The translations under genes were made by a program, and so were the position numbers. The notes under the pieces are model-generated. The model saw only the letters and a list, made by a program, of their open reading frames with translations. It was not told the DNA's origin and did not search any database. Below are positions 42,879 through 53,900 of a DNA stretch of 64,000 nt, piece by piece. Position 1 is the first letter of the stretch, and each line of letters begins with the position of its first letter. The stretch comes from Phaeosaccion multiseriatum. Its lineage: Eukaryota > Ochrophyta, other classes. The DNA lies in NCBI GenBank assembly GCA_965112735.1, contig OZ218962.1, positions 3,267,856-3,331,855 of the forward strand, written 5' to 3'.

Positions 42879-45800
42879 ATGGGGAGGCCTGTCGTGTTTG
42901 CTGGTGCTGCTGGGTCTCGTCGGGTGTGCCTTGCCCTTGGTCTGATGCTGGTGGTAGGAGTGGGGGCCAATGCATCAAACGCCCTGGACTATGAGCAGGT
43001 ATGTCCTACGCCGAGCACGCTTTGAGCAAAGAAGTGTGGACGGGGTGAGCACTGGCTTAAGTTGTGGACGCACGGCCCGGGCGCCGGCCGCCAAAGTTAC
43101 TAGTGACTAGTGCCGGCAGGCAGCAGGGAGCGACTCACAGCCAAGTTCAAGACTCACTCACTCACTCACTCACTCACTCACTCACTCACTCACTCACTCA
43201 CTCACTCACTCACTCACTCACTCACTCACTCACTCACTCACTCACTCACTCACTCACTCACTCACTCACTCACTCACTCACTCACTCACTCACTCACTCA
43301 CTCACTCACTCACTCACTCATTTTTCGCTTTTGGTGTGTCACGTGTGTGTTGCAGTATGCCCACACCCTTGCTGGTGGAGGCAGAGCTCTCCAGCGGTGC
43401 TTGCCCGACAACTACAGGTGCGGGGACTCGTCAAGAGACTCCTCCTCGGACTCGTCGTCGGACTCGTCGGACTCAAGAGACAGGTACCCCGAGTGCTGCG
43501 GAGAGTGCGTCAACAACATCTGCACGGTAAGCACCCCTCTACTACCTTCTATGCCCACTGCCCCTCGGCACGCTCCCTCCCTCCCTCTCTCCCTCCCTCC
43601 CTCCCTCCCTCCCTCCCTCCCTCCCTCCCTCCCCCCCTCCCTCCCTCCCTCCCTCCCTCCCTCCCTCCCTTCTTCTGCTCTCTCAGTAGTGTACGTAAAC
43701 CACGCAGCCAGGGCGTCAGCCAGCTTATTCTGCCCACCTCCCTCTATCTTGCTGTACAGTCCTTAGCCCCCTCGGATTGCAAGTACGATGAGTGCCAACA
43801 AGACAATGACTGCCTCTGCGCGGAATACCCGCGGTGCGAGCGATTCCCATCCACCAGCGGAGGAGGGAGCAGGAGAAGGCGGCGCTCGCGCAGCCTGGCG
43901 CACGGATACTGTGCGGTACGTGCAATATCGAGCCGGAGCACTGCCTTGTTGGTTTCAGTCGCACTACCCCCCCCCCCTATTACCAGCCCAGCCCGGTGTG
44001 CCGCCTGCACCTCACAATGCCCTACTACTGTCCTCTGTGTTGCTGCTGCTGCTCCTGCTGCTACTACTACTACTACTACTACTACTACTAATGCTGCTGC
44101 TGCTGTGTCCCAAACTGCTACTGCGTCGGTCGCCTCTGTCCCCAGCGGCGCCTGAACGACTGCGGCCTTGTAGAAGACGTGTGCGGCGGCCCGGCTAGCC
44201 CCTCCTGCTGCCATGGCCTGGCCTGCACCCCGGGGCCCGCTGGGGGCACGTGTATGGCGGTCGAGCCTACAGCAGCGCCGACAGCAACCCACACTCGTCC
44301 GCCAACCTCAGCTCAGGCCCTGTCTCCAACAGCGAGACCCACTCACCCGCCAGCAGCAGCTCCTATCCTGCCTCCGGCAGCAGTTCCCATATCAGCTGTG
44401 GAGACGGAACCGCCGGCGACTGTGGTGACGGGAGAACCTGCAGCGAGGGAGACTGAAGCACCGGTACCTGATTTGACGGAAGGGCCGGTGGCTGTAGAGA
44501 CGGGAGCGTCGGTAGTCGTCGTGACGGAAGCTCCCATAGCAGTAGCTATGGAGACGGGAGCACCAGCAGCGAGAGAAACTGAAGTGCCGGTAGCTGAAGA
44601 GACAGAAGCACCTATAGCTGTCTTGACGGAAGGGTCGGTAGGTCAGGAGACGGGAGCACCTGCAGCTGTGGAGACGGAGGCACCAGCAGCGGTAGAGGTG
44701 GAAGCATCTCCAGCAAACGAGACCAAAGCTCCCGCACCTGTCGTGACGGAAGGACCGGTAGCTTTGGAGGCGGAAGCTGTGGTGACGGGAGCGCCGGTGG
44801 CTGTGCAGACGGAACCTCCAGCATCTCCTGAGGAGACCGAGCCTCCGGCAGCTGTAGTCGTGACGGAAGCGCCTGCAGCGAGAGAGACCGAAGCACCAGT
44901 ACCTGACTTGACGGAAGGGCCGGTGGCTGTAGAGACGGAAGCGTCGGTAGTTGTCGTGACGGAAGCTCCCATAGCAGTAGCTGTGGAGACGGAAGCACCA
45001 GCAGCGAGAGAAACTGAAGTGCCGGCAGCTGTCGTAACCGAAGGGCCGGTAGCTGAGGAGACAGAAGCACCTGTAGTTGCCGTGACGGAAGCGCCGGAGG
45101 TTTTGGAGGTGGACGCACCTGCAGCGGGAGAGACCGGAGCACCAGTAGCTTTGATGACAGAGATGCCTGCAGCTGAGGAGACCGAAGCGCCGGTAGCTGT
45201 TGAGACTGAAGCGCTTACGGAGGTACGTGTCGACGATGCTTGGCATGGGCTGGTGGTCTCAGCTGGGAGGGTTTTGTCTGTGAATTGGTTCTGCATCCAC
45301 TCCTGCTCCGGCTTTGTCAAAACTAGTCCATCCTGATTCCCCTTTTGTTATGCTCTGGGGCCAGGCACCGACCGCGGCTCCAACAACAGCTCCGACCGCT
45401 GCTCCAACAGCAGCTCCAACAGCAGCTCCAACAGCCACAGTCACAACAGCCGCTCCACCAGCGAATGATGAAACGTCTGCGCCTACGGAGGTTGGTGACG
45501 ATGAGTTTCCCCTGGCGCTGTTCGTCCCCCCCGCCCCACTTGAATTGCTTCATGCGATGACTTGTGCTGCTTCTTGTCCTCCGCCTCTCTCACTCCACTC
45601 CGCTTCCCCGTCTTGTCATCCTCATCCTGTTCATCTGTTTCTCTCCTCCTCTTTCTCTCTATATTCTTTATTCTCCTCTCCCTTCGCCAGGCGCCAACCG
45701 TTGCACCCACGCTAGCCCCGACAGAGCATCCACCAACGGGAGCTCCAACAGCAGCACCGACGGCAGCTTTAACAGCATTTCCGACGGCATCTCCGACAGC

Positions 45801-48800
45801 AGTACCAACAGCGGTCCCAACAGTAGCGCCAACAGCCGACTCCAGAGATGCAGAGTATACGCCAGCACCGTCTGAGGTGGCATGCACGGAGGAGACGAGG
45901 TCGATTACGACTGTGAGAGGTGAGTCGACACTCGCTCGCTCACTTGATACGCAATGCCGCCGGCCTGTTTTTTGCCTCTCTTGCGGGTGTGCGCTTTTCC
46001 CAAAGTTGACCTCGCCGCACCCCTCACCCTCCTGACTCTCCGTGCTGCAGGTGACGAGTACGTGTACGGCTGCTGCGGGCGGGTGGTGGACGCCGACAGC
46101 GGAGAGGTGTTGCCTGTGCAGGGCAGCACAGACCTGCTCCTGCGGCGGGTGGAGTACGCAGATACCTCCCGCTCGGACTACACCGTCTTGTCTGAGTACG
46201 ATGCGGCCCGAGCAGGGGTGAGCGGTTGTGCGGTGGACATGGAGATTGACGAGGCTGGAAACTTTCTGGTGCTCGCTGTCTCTCAGCCGATATCCGCGGC
46301 AGAGGCGCGCCGCAGTCTTCAGGAGCAGGGCGGGGAGGAACGAGAGACGACCCTTCTGTATGTGGACCCGTCCTTCCGGAGCGTCTGTGGGTTGCAGAAT
46401 CTCGGGGTCAGCAAGGACGTGGGGGAGGAAGTGAGCGTCGTCACCCAGACAGACAGCGCGTTTGTCGTCAACGTAAAGTACTCTGGAGCGAGGGACAGGC
46501 AGATTGACATGTTGAGCGCAGACGCGTGCCCGGACCTAGGGCCTGCGCAGCAGGACATCAGGGCCGAGGTTTCCGCGGAGAAGCTGTACCTGTCTGGAAA
46601 GACTGCAGGCATCTTCCTCACCTGCGTGGCCGCCGTGGCGCTTACGCTGGTCGCCTTGGTGTCTGTGCTCGGAGTGTCGGACCCCTGGAGCATGAAGGTC
46701 GTAGGACCTCAGCCTTCCTCTCGCTCACCGTCCGCCGGAGGCGCCAAGGTGATGGTACAGCACTTGCAGACCCTCGCTCTCCTGGCCTTTGTGGTGCCCG
46801 CGGAGAGACGCTTCTCCGACTTTGCAGAGGCTTTGTCATGGACGAACCTCTGGTGGACGGCGGAGAGCTTGATGGTGGGGGACAGAGACTCGACCTGCAG
46901 CAGCGACTCGGCAGTGAGCGGCCTCCTCGGCAACTTGGTTCTATCGCTGCTGCTCATCCTCGGCGCGGTGCTGCTCACCACCTTCCTGGGCAGCTACGTA
47001 GAGGCGAGGTGGCGTGCTCGCGAGAGAGCGAAGATGGAGTGGCAAGTGGCGGAGAGGGTGGGCATCACGCGAGCAGCTGACATTCGCAGGCATCTACTGA
47101 CCAACACCACCGGCTTGACAGCGGAGGAGGCAAGCTGCACCTCCAATGTCTTGTCAAGCACTTCGTTTGCTGAAGGGGTGAAGTTTCGAGAGGAGCTCAG
47201 AACCGAGGATGCGTGGGAGAAGATTCAATGGAGACACGACAGGAGGATGCGGGGCTTGCCCGCCAACGTGCCCAGCCATTATCGCGTCAACAGCGTCCTT
47301 GCTCTGGCGCAGGTAGAGAGCTTGAGGTCGGTGACGGACTGGCAAGAGCACCTCGAGATCGAAGGGGGCATGGGAAGCATGTACCAGAGTGAGCAGTTCT
47401 TTGCCGGCAAGGGCAAGGCACCGAGCAGCAGCACCAAAAAAGGGCCTGGCATCGGCTCGGCCGCCACTTCTCCCGAGCCGTGTGAGCCCCCCGCGTTCTG
47501 GAGCTACTACCCCCATGTGCTGCTCGTGGCGGCCATGTTCGTGCTGGAGGGGGCGTCGCTGGCGGAGCTGAGGGCGCTGAGCTCGGACTGCGCCTGGGGA
47601 GCGGCGCTGGGCGGGGTGTTCCTCGTCCTACTGCCCCTGCTCATCTTGGGCTACTGCGGCGGGCTGTTGGTGAAGCTGCTGAGGCAGAGAACGGACTCGG
47701 CGCACCAGCTCATCTTCGTGCGCTTCGAGGCAGAGCCCGACGACACTCGCGGGGTGTGGGCCAAGGTGCGGGACTCGTTGTGGGGTACTGTGAACGACAA
47801 CCAGCGCTTCCTGTCCTGCTTCGACACAGGTGAGCACGTGTGTGTGTGTATGGGAGAGAGCTTCTCTGGCTGTGTATCGATGTAGGGCTTGTACTGAGAG
47901 ACCTTGTTTGTCCGCAAGTGTGTGTGTGTGCCTGAGGGAGATAAAGGGGCGTCGAGAGGCAGAGAGATGGAGTGTGCGTGAGTGAGTGCTGTGAGAGCTT
48001 GATTGTTCGTAGGCACGCGTGTGTGCGTGTGTTTGTGCGAGTGGTATGTGAGAGCGTGTGTGTGCTGACAGACCTTGCTTGTCCATATGTACGTGCGTGT
48101 ATGCGGGTGTGCGCGAGGATGTCAATGTGTTCGCGTGTGCGGTTGTGTGTGCGTGAGAGAGAGGATACCGTGTCCACAGCTTCCTGGTCCCAAGGGGGCA
48201 CGCAGGGCCATTGTTTGATGATGCAAACGTGCCCCGCCCGGGCTCCCTCCTCCCTTACCTTCCCTTCCCTCCAGGCGCGTGGATGACGGTATTCTGTCAC
48301 GAACCGGGCCTGTTCGCAGCCGCCTCGCACCAGCCGTCGTCGGAGCAGGCCCGGCAGGCCAGGAAGCGCGTGGCGGAGGCGGAGATCCTGCGCATCGGCA
48401 ACGAGCCTGTGTACGCGGACTTTACGGACACGGGGTTGCACTACGCGCTGTTCGTGCTGCTGGAGGTGGTGGCCTTGGCCGCGGTCGCCGCCTTTGGTTC
48501 CGACAACCCCACGGTGCAGCTGGGCGTCTTTCTGGCGTTCATGGCCGCGAGCCTGGTGATGGTGGTGGGCCTCAAGCCCTACTGCAACACGGAGCTGAAC
48601 TTGATGGCGGCCGTGGGCGCGGCGGTGAATGTGGTGACGATTACGCTGCTGCTGGGTTTGCAAGTCAGCTCACACGCGGGGAGCGAGTTCGAGAGGAGGG
48701 CCACAAACGCCATCTACGTCACACAGGTGGGTGGGAGAGTGTTGTCTGCCTCTCTGCCTAGACTAGCTCCTCCCTCCCTCCCTCTCTTCCTCCCTCCCTC

Positions 48801-49938
48801 CCTCCCTCCCTCCCTCCCTCCCTCCCTCCCTCCCTCCCTCCCTCCCTCCCTCCCTCCCTCCCTCCCTCCCTCCCTCCCTCCCTCCCTCCCTCCCTCCCTC
48901 CCTCCCTCCCTCCCTCCCTCCCTCCCTCCCTCCCTCCCTCCCTCCCTCCCTCCCTCCCTCCCTCCCTCCCTCCCTCCCTCCCTCCCTCCCTCCCTCCCTC
49001 CCTCCCTCCCTCCCTCCCTCCCTCCCTCCCTCCCTCCCTCCCTCCCTCCCTCCCTCCCTCCCTCCCTCCCTCCCTCCCTCCCTCCCTCCCTCCCTCCCTC
49101 CCTCCCTCCCTCCCTCCCTCCAAGTGCCCACCCCGCCTGACCCTCTTTGACCCCCTCTGTCCTCTGTGCGTGTTTACTGCAGGTTATCTACGTGGTGACG
49201 GTGTCTCTGCCGCTGTACACGGATGCCGTGCTGGGTCTGTGGCAAGCCGCTTGGGCAGGACGGAGGGCAGAAACGGGAGAAGAGGTGCCGAATTCACACG
49301 ACGAGTCCCACGAGGCTAGGGGTACCGGCGGAAACGAGCCAGAGGACGCCGAGGGTGCCTCCGTTCTGCAGCAGCAGCGCCAGCGAGAGAGGGAGCAGTT
49401 CCTGACGCAGCGCACAAAGGAGAGCTGCAGGCCTATGTTCGGCAAGATGCTGAGGAAGAACTTTCGTCACTTCGGCAACTGTCTGCTTCTTCCTCTCAAG
49501 AGCCCGAGACTGACTACGCACGGCGCAACGCCGGAAGCAGCAGAAGTAGCAGCCGCCGAAGTCGCACCAGTAGGAGCAGCGGAAACAGCAGAAACAGCAA
49601 AGGCGCACTTCAAGTCCAAACCCGAGTCCGGGTCAGTGACGAGCTCGACAGAGACAGTGAAGCACGGGCATCGCCCCGAGACACCTCCAGGTGGCGTGAG
49701 ACTGGGTGAAGCCATGCCCACCACGCCCACCACTACCACCAGCATGACCCCTTCAGGACGACGCTGGCAACAAAGCCACCAGTGCCAGCAAGAGCACGTC
49801 CTGCCGCCAATCTTCATGCCCGACACGCCGAGCGGCACGAGCTCGCTGAGCAGTTTCAGTTCCAATGCGATGGGCGCCTTGCAGATCTATCCCAAGCGCA
49901 GCTCACAGGCCCTCCAGTACCCGGAGTACATGGGTTAG
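42879..49938 (+). CDS. Cys-rich, Pro/Thr-rich polytopic membrane protein (paralogue B)
   Basis: Exons: 42879-42998, 43356-43526, 43760-43915, 44146-45222, 45365-45490, 45691-45919, 46051-47829, 48275-48726, 49183-49938. The sum is 4,866 nt, giving 1,621 aa in consistent frame. Residues 1-35 form a signal peptide (CLALGLMLVVGVGANAS). Exons 2-4 are Cys-rich: CCGECVNNIC matches CCGECVDKRC of paralogue A, and exon 4 has a knot-like pattern (CGGP, then SCCHGLAC). A Pro/Thr/Glu-rich stalk of about 430 residues follows. It is far shorter than in paralogue A, and there are no P-like domains. The membrane region (exons 7-9, about nine hydrophobic segments) is nearly identical to paralogue A over long blocks, with a diverged loop encoded around 47097-47490. 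The C-terminal tail is unrelated in length and lacks the 74-residue repeats. An AATAAA at 49961 lies 23 bp after the stop. Same inferred surface role; the exact function is unknown. Confidence 0.8.
43148..43320. repeat. (ACTC)n microsatellite in paralogue B intron 1
   Basis: About 43 perfect tetranucleotide units between exon 1 (ending 42998) and exon 2 (starting 43356), immediately upstream of the acceptor region. Confidence 0.95.
43575..43672. repeat. (CCCT)n microsatellite in paralogue B intron 2
   Basis: Pyrimidine tetranucleotide array between exons 2 and 3, with single interruptions (ctct, cccc). Confidence 0.9.
48768..49121. repeat. (CCCT)n intronic microsatellite beside a splice acceptor, paralogue B
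   Basis: About 88 units in the intron between exons 8 and 9, at the same position as the array in paralogue A (38860-39147). It is longer and more uniform. Flanking intron sequence (gactagctcctccctc before, caagtgcccaccccgcctga after) is conserved between the two. Confidence 0.95.
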
Positions 49939-50646
49939 GTGTGGGTGGAAGTTACGTACAAATAAATCGACAAATACATACTCTTTGCTAGGTAGCATGC
50001 CATGCATCGGGAGCCACTGGGCAACACTTGAGGGCACTAGCCCGCTACCAACCAGTCAAGTCCTCCCTTGTGGGGGCCTTGTTAATGGTCGTTTAGAATA
50101 CTAGACAAGTGTGTGAGCTTGTTGGTATGTGCAATAGTATCGCTTACCCGAGAGCTAGCCCTCTGCCCGCTCTATCCTTTCACAACCAAGCTCTGAGAGA
50201 GGAGCTCTGGGCCGGTGGGGTTGAAATGGTCCTGCCATGGTCGTCATCTGTGAGCCCCGGTGGGTCATCTGGCGCCCGATTTCGACACGGGAGGGTGGAA
50301 GTGTGCTTTCTCTGGACCGGCGAGACTGAAATGATCCCGCCATGGTCGTCATGAGTGGGCCGTGCGTCTCTGGTGTGCTCGGTGTGGTTGTACACTCTGT
50401 TCTGTGGGGTTGAAATGGCCCATCTTTGAGCCCCGGTGGGTCATCTGGCGCCCGATTGCGTCACGGGAGGTTTGAACTGAGCTTTCTCTGGGCCGGCGGG
50501 ACTGAAATGATCCCGCCATGGTCGTCATGAGTCTACCGTGCGTCTCTGGTGTGCCCGGTGTGGTTGTACACTCTGTTCTGTGGGGTTGAAATGGCCCATC
50601 TGTGTGCCCAGGTGGGTCATCTGGCGCCCGATTGCGACACGGGAGG
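49939..50646. repeat. Intergenic, with a subtelomeric satellite of about 180 bp (left part)
   Basis: After the end of paralogue B, from about 50215 the sequence is a tandem satellite of about 176-190 bp. It is marked by gttgaaatgg, gtgggtcatctggcgcccga, ctgaaatgatcccgccatgg and tggttgtacactctgttctg. Roughly two and a half copies are present. The array stops at cacgggagg (50646), where the mobile-element cluster begins, and resumes at 56765. Confidence 0.8.
49961..49966 (+). promoter_or_regulatory. Polyadenylation signal AATAAA of paralogue B
   Basis: Canonical AATAAA 23 bp after the TAG stop at 49936-49938. It supports the stop choice. Confidence 0.5.
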
Positions 50647-50735
50647 TGTTAGAAGTCGTACTTTTGCTAGACTGATACCTGCCCTCTGAATTCAGACCGG
50701 GAGGTATCAGTCTAGCAAAAGTACGACTTCTAACA
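50647..50735. repeat. 89-bp hairpin module H, copy 1
   Basis: Nearly perfect palindrome from tgttagaagtcgtac to gtacgacttctaaca around a ctgaattcag centre. The termini form TG...CA with a long inverted repeat. The same module, with small changes, occurs at 59220-59308 and 59946-60034, and as a half-copy at 50902-50953. Confidence 0.85.
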
Positions 50736-50901
50736 AGACCGTTGCTAGAAGACGAACCCCCCCCCCCCACCGCACATAGTGAAGAGAAGTAACTCGCAGT
50801 CTGAGAATCAGCATCATGGGCCAGCAAGCTGGTAACAGTTTTCGCCGAAAAATACGCTTTTTTCACAAGCGACAGCTAAGGTTCGAACTCACAACTAGCC
50901 T
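50736..50901 (-). repeat. Subtelomeric module T, copy 1 (with tRNA-like B-box)
   Basis: On the minus strand it holds agttcgaacc-like sequence close to a Pol III B-box, then a T-run, ttttcggcgaaaact, ctccactatgtgcggtg-like sequence and a G run. It is a diverged member of the T modules next to the telomere (59309-59473, 59783-59945, 60035-60176). Confidence 0.7.
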
Positions 50902-50953
50902 TGTTAGAAGTCGTACTTTTGCTAGACTGATACCTGCCCTCTGAATTCAGACC

Positions 50954-53900
50954 GCCCCCATGTACACCAAGCCGCTGGCACGGGTCTGAGCGGCGTTGGG
51001 GACGTTGCTGTGGCCGCATGGGCCCAACAGCTCTTGTCGTTGTGGTCTAGTCGCCCATTACAGCAGCAGGAGAAGGTGGAGCAGGATATGACCAATGCGC
51101 TGCTGCTCCTTATCCAATTGCGAACGGTGCTGCAGGAGAGTCGCTGTCTTGGTGGGGGAGTGGAGTCGTGGGATGCAGGAGAGCTTGTGGTGGAGCAGCG
51201 GCGCCGTGCCAAGCTCACTACGGAGAGGGCTCAGTTCTGGCTCAGGGAGCTACCGTCGCCCCTGCACGCTATCACGATTGGCGACGGTGCCTGGACGGAG
51301 GTGCAACGCTGGGGACTGGTGGCGATCCTTCGCGCTCGGTCGCAAGCATTCTGTCAGAGGCCTGGTGACTACGGTCGGACGGATACTCTCTTCTTTGAGT
51401 GGGGACTGAAGGATGCGAATCAGCAGCCCATTCGGAGCTCCGCTCGACGGTATCCTCCACATTTGCGGCGGGGGATTGAGATTGAGATTGACAAGCTTCT
51501 CGCGGCTGCCATCATTCGCCCCAGCACTTCCAGCTGGGCCACTCCGCTGATGGCGGTCTTGAAGACGGACGCAGCTGGCAAAACCAAGTGTCATGAGGAT
51601 GGGACGCCTGTGGTACGTATGACGTGTGACTTGTCTCAGCTGAATGATGCGTGTCGCACGGAGGCCCCTGCGATGCCGGTAATTGATGATCTGCTGGCAG
51701 AGATGCATGGATCCAAGGTGTTCTCGGTGATGGACATCATGTCGGGCTACTTCAATGTGCCGATGGCATCAGCAGCGGAAGAGGATATATCCACCTTTGT
51801 GTGCCACAGTGGTACTTACGCTTGGCGAGTGATGCCGCAGGGCGCGAAGAATGCGCCTGCAGTCTTTGTGCGGCTTATGAATACGGTGCTCAAAGGGCTT
51901 CAGGAGCATGTGGCATGCTTTGTGGACGATATTGCAGTGTTTTCGGCTACGGTGGAGCAGCATCTGGAGCATTTGGATGCGGTGCTTGCGCGGTTGGTGG
52001 AGCACAAGCTCAAGCTGGAGCCGAGTAAGGCAGTGTTGGGTGCACCGGAGGTGCGGTTCTGCGGGCATTTGCTGGATCAGAACGGGGTGCGCACAGACCC
52101 GGCTAAGCATGCGGCGGTGCAAGAGCTGGTCAAGCCGTTGAGGTTACTTGCGAAGGATGGCGGCGTCAATCGAGTTAAGCAGGTGCGGCGTTTCATTGGC
52201 ATGCTCAGCTATTTTCGCCGCTTCATTCCGGAGTTTGCGCGCAAAGTGCGGCCCCTCAATGGGCTACTGCGTAAGGGCGTCGACGTGAGCACCGCCTGGA
52301 ATGCCTCGCACGATGCAGCTTGGGATGGACTCGTCGCCGACTTGTTGTCTTCTCCTGCGCTGGCCTTTCCGGAGTACGGGCCAGAGACGACTTTCACCCT
52401 CAGCACCGATGCTTCGACGGACGGTTTAGCAGGAGTGCTCTCCCAGACAGATGCGACCGGAGAGGAGCGGGTGGTGACATTCATCAGTCGGGCTACCACA
52501 GAGACTGAGGCCCGACTGAGCAGCACGGAGCTGGAGCTGCTGGCAGTGGTGTGGTGCGTGCGTAAACTGGCCATGTACATCTGCCACTACCCCACCACCG
52601 TGGTGACAGACCATCAGCCCTTGTTGTGGTTGGCTGGGCACAAGGATACCAATTCCAAGCTGTTCAGATGGTACGAGCGGCTCTCTACGCACCACTTGCA
52701 GTTTGTGCATCGTCCCGGGAAGCAAATGGTGGTGCCTGACTGCCTCTCTCGCAACGCGCTTCCGGTGCAGGAGTGGGAGACGCATGCGGGGGTAGACTTG
52801 GCCATGGTTGAGTGCGAGTGGCCGTCGCCCTTGCACACCTGGTGTGCTTCGATGGGGGTGCAGTTGAACCTGGTGGAGATGGTAGGGGACGAGTGCAGCC
52901 TTCATTGGGAGGAGCCCACGGAGGGCGCACTGCTTCGCTTTCTCGCAGTGGCGCAACAGCTGCAGGGCGAAGCCGACACACGCCTTCCTATTCCTGTGCC
53001 TGCCGTGACGGCCCAGCAACAGCAGCAACGGTGCCACCACCAGCAGCAGAGCGGAGCGGAGGCCCTACAAGCCTGGCAGACTGCAGAGGTGGACTTGTCG
53101 GCGACGCAGTCACGCAGGGGTACTGCTCGGCGTGCTTGGACACAGCGTCTTCAGCAATGTGGATGGCAGCCTACGCGAGCACCTCAGCTGGGTGTGAAGA
53201 AGGCTGTGATAGAGGCCTGGCAGCCGGGTCAGATGCCGCCATTTGTGAGTCACATCTCCGCAGCGAGGTGCACGTACGTATCTACGCCGAGGCACGTGCA
53301 GGCTCTATCGACTCAGTTGCGCTCAGCCAAAGTGGTCGCTATGGATTCGGAGTGGGCGCGTCACCGACGGCGCGCGTCGCTGCTGCAATTGGCCGTGCAG
53401 GTTGGGCCGCTGCCGGATGTGGCGCGTGACTATGGGCTCTTGATTGATCTAGACGCGCTTCAGAAGGCGGGGGGTATGATGGTACTGGCGCAAGTGTTGC
53501 GGGACCTGTGGGCCGAACCCTCGATTGTGAAGCTGGCTCACCACTGGAGTCACGACCAACGTGCCCTGGGCCGATGGCCGGAGCTCGCGGAGCATGTCCA
53601 GCACATCGTCAACTTGGTGGACACCAGTGACCTCTTTAAGCGCGTGTGCCCCGAACATACTCAGTTCATCGGACTCCAGGACCTTGTCAGCATGTTTTTG
53701 GAGCAACACCTTAGCAAGGAGGAGCGGGCCACCGATTGGACGAAGCGGCCGCTGTCCGCCGCTCAACGGGAGTACGCGTTTGCTGACGCTGCGGCGCTCC
53801 TCCGCCTCTGGCCTCGCATGGCGGAGTGTGTGCCGTTCGTCCATGGTGGCCCGGGGGTGGAGCTTAGCGCGATGAGCCCTGCTCACACCCCTGCGGAGCA

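Noticed and set aside
42473-43025. Small plus-strand ORFs before paralogue B
   Set aside because: No coding signature. The paralogue start with a signal peptide at 42879 matches the gene structure of paralogue A.
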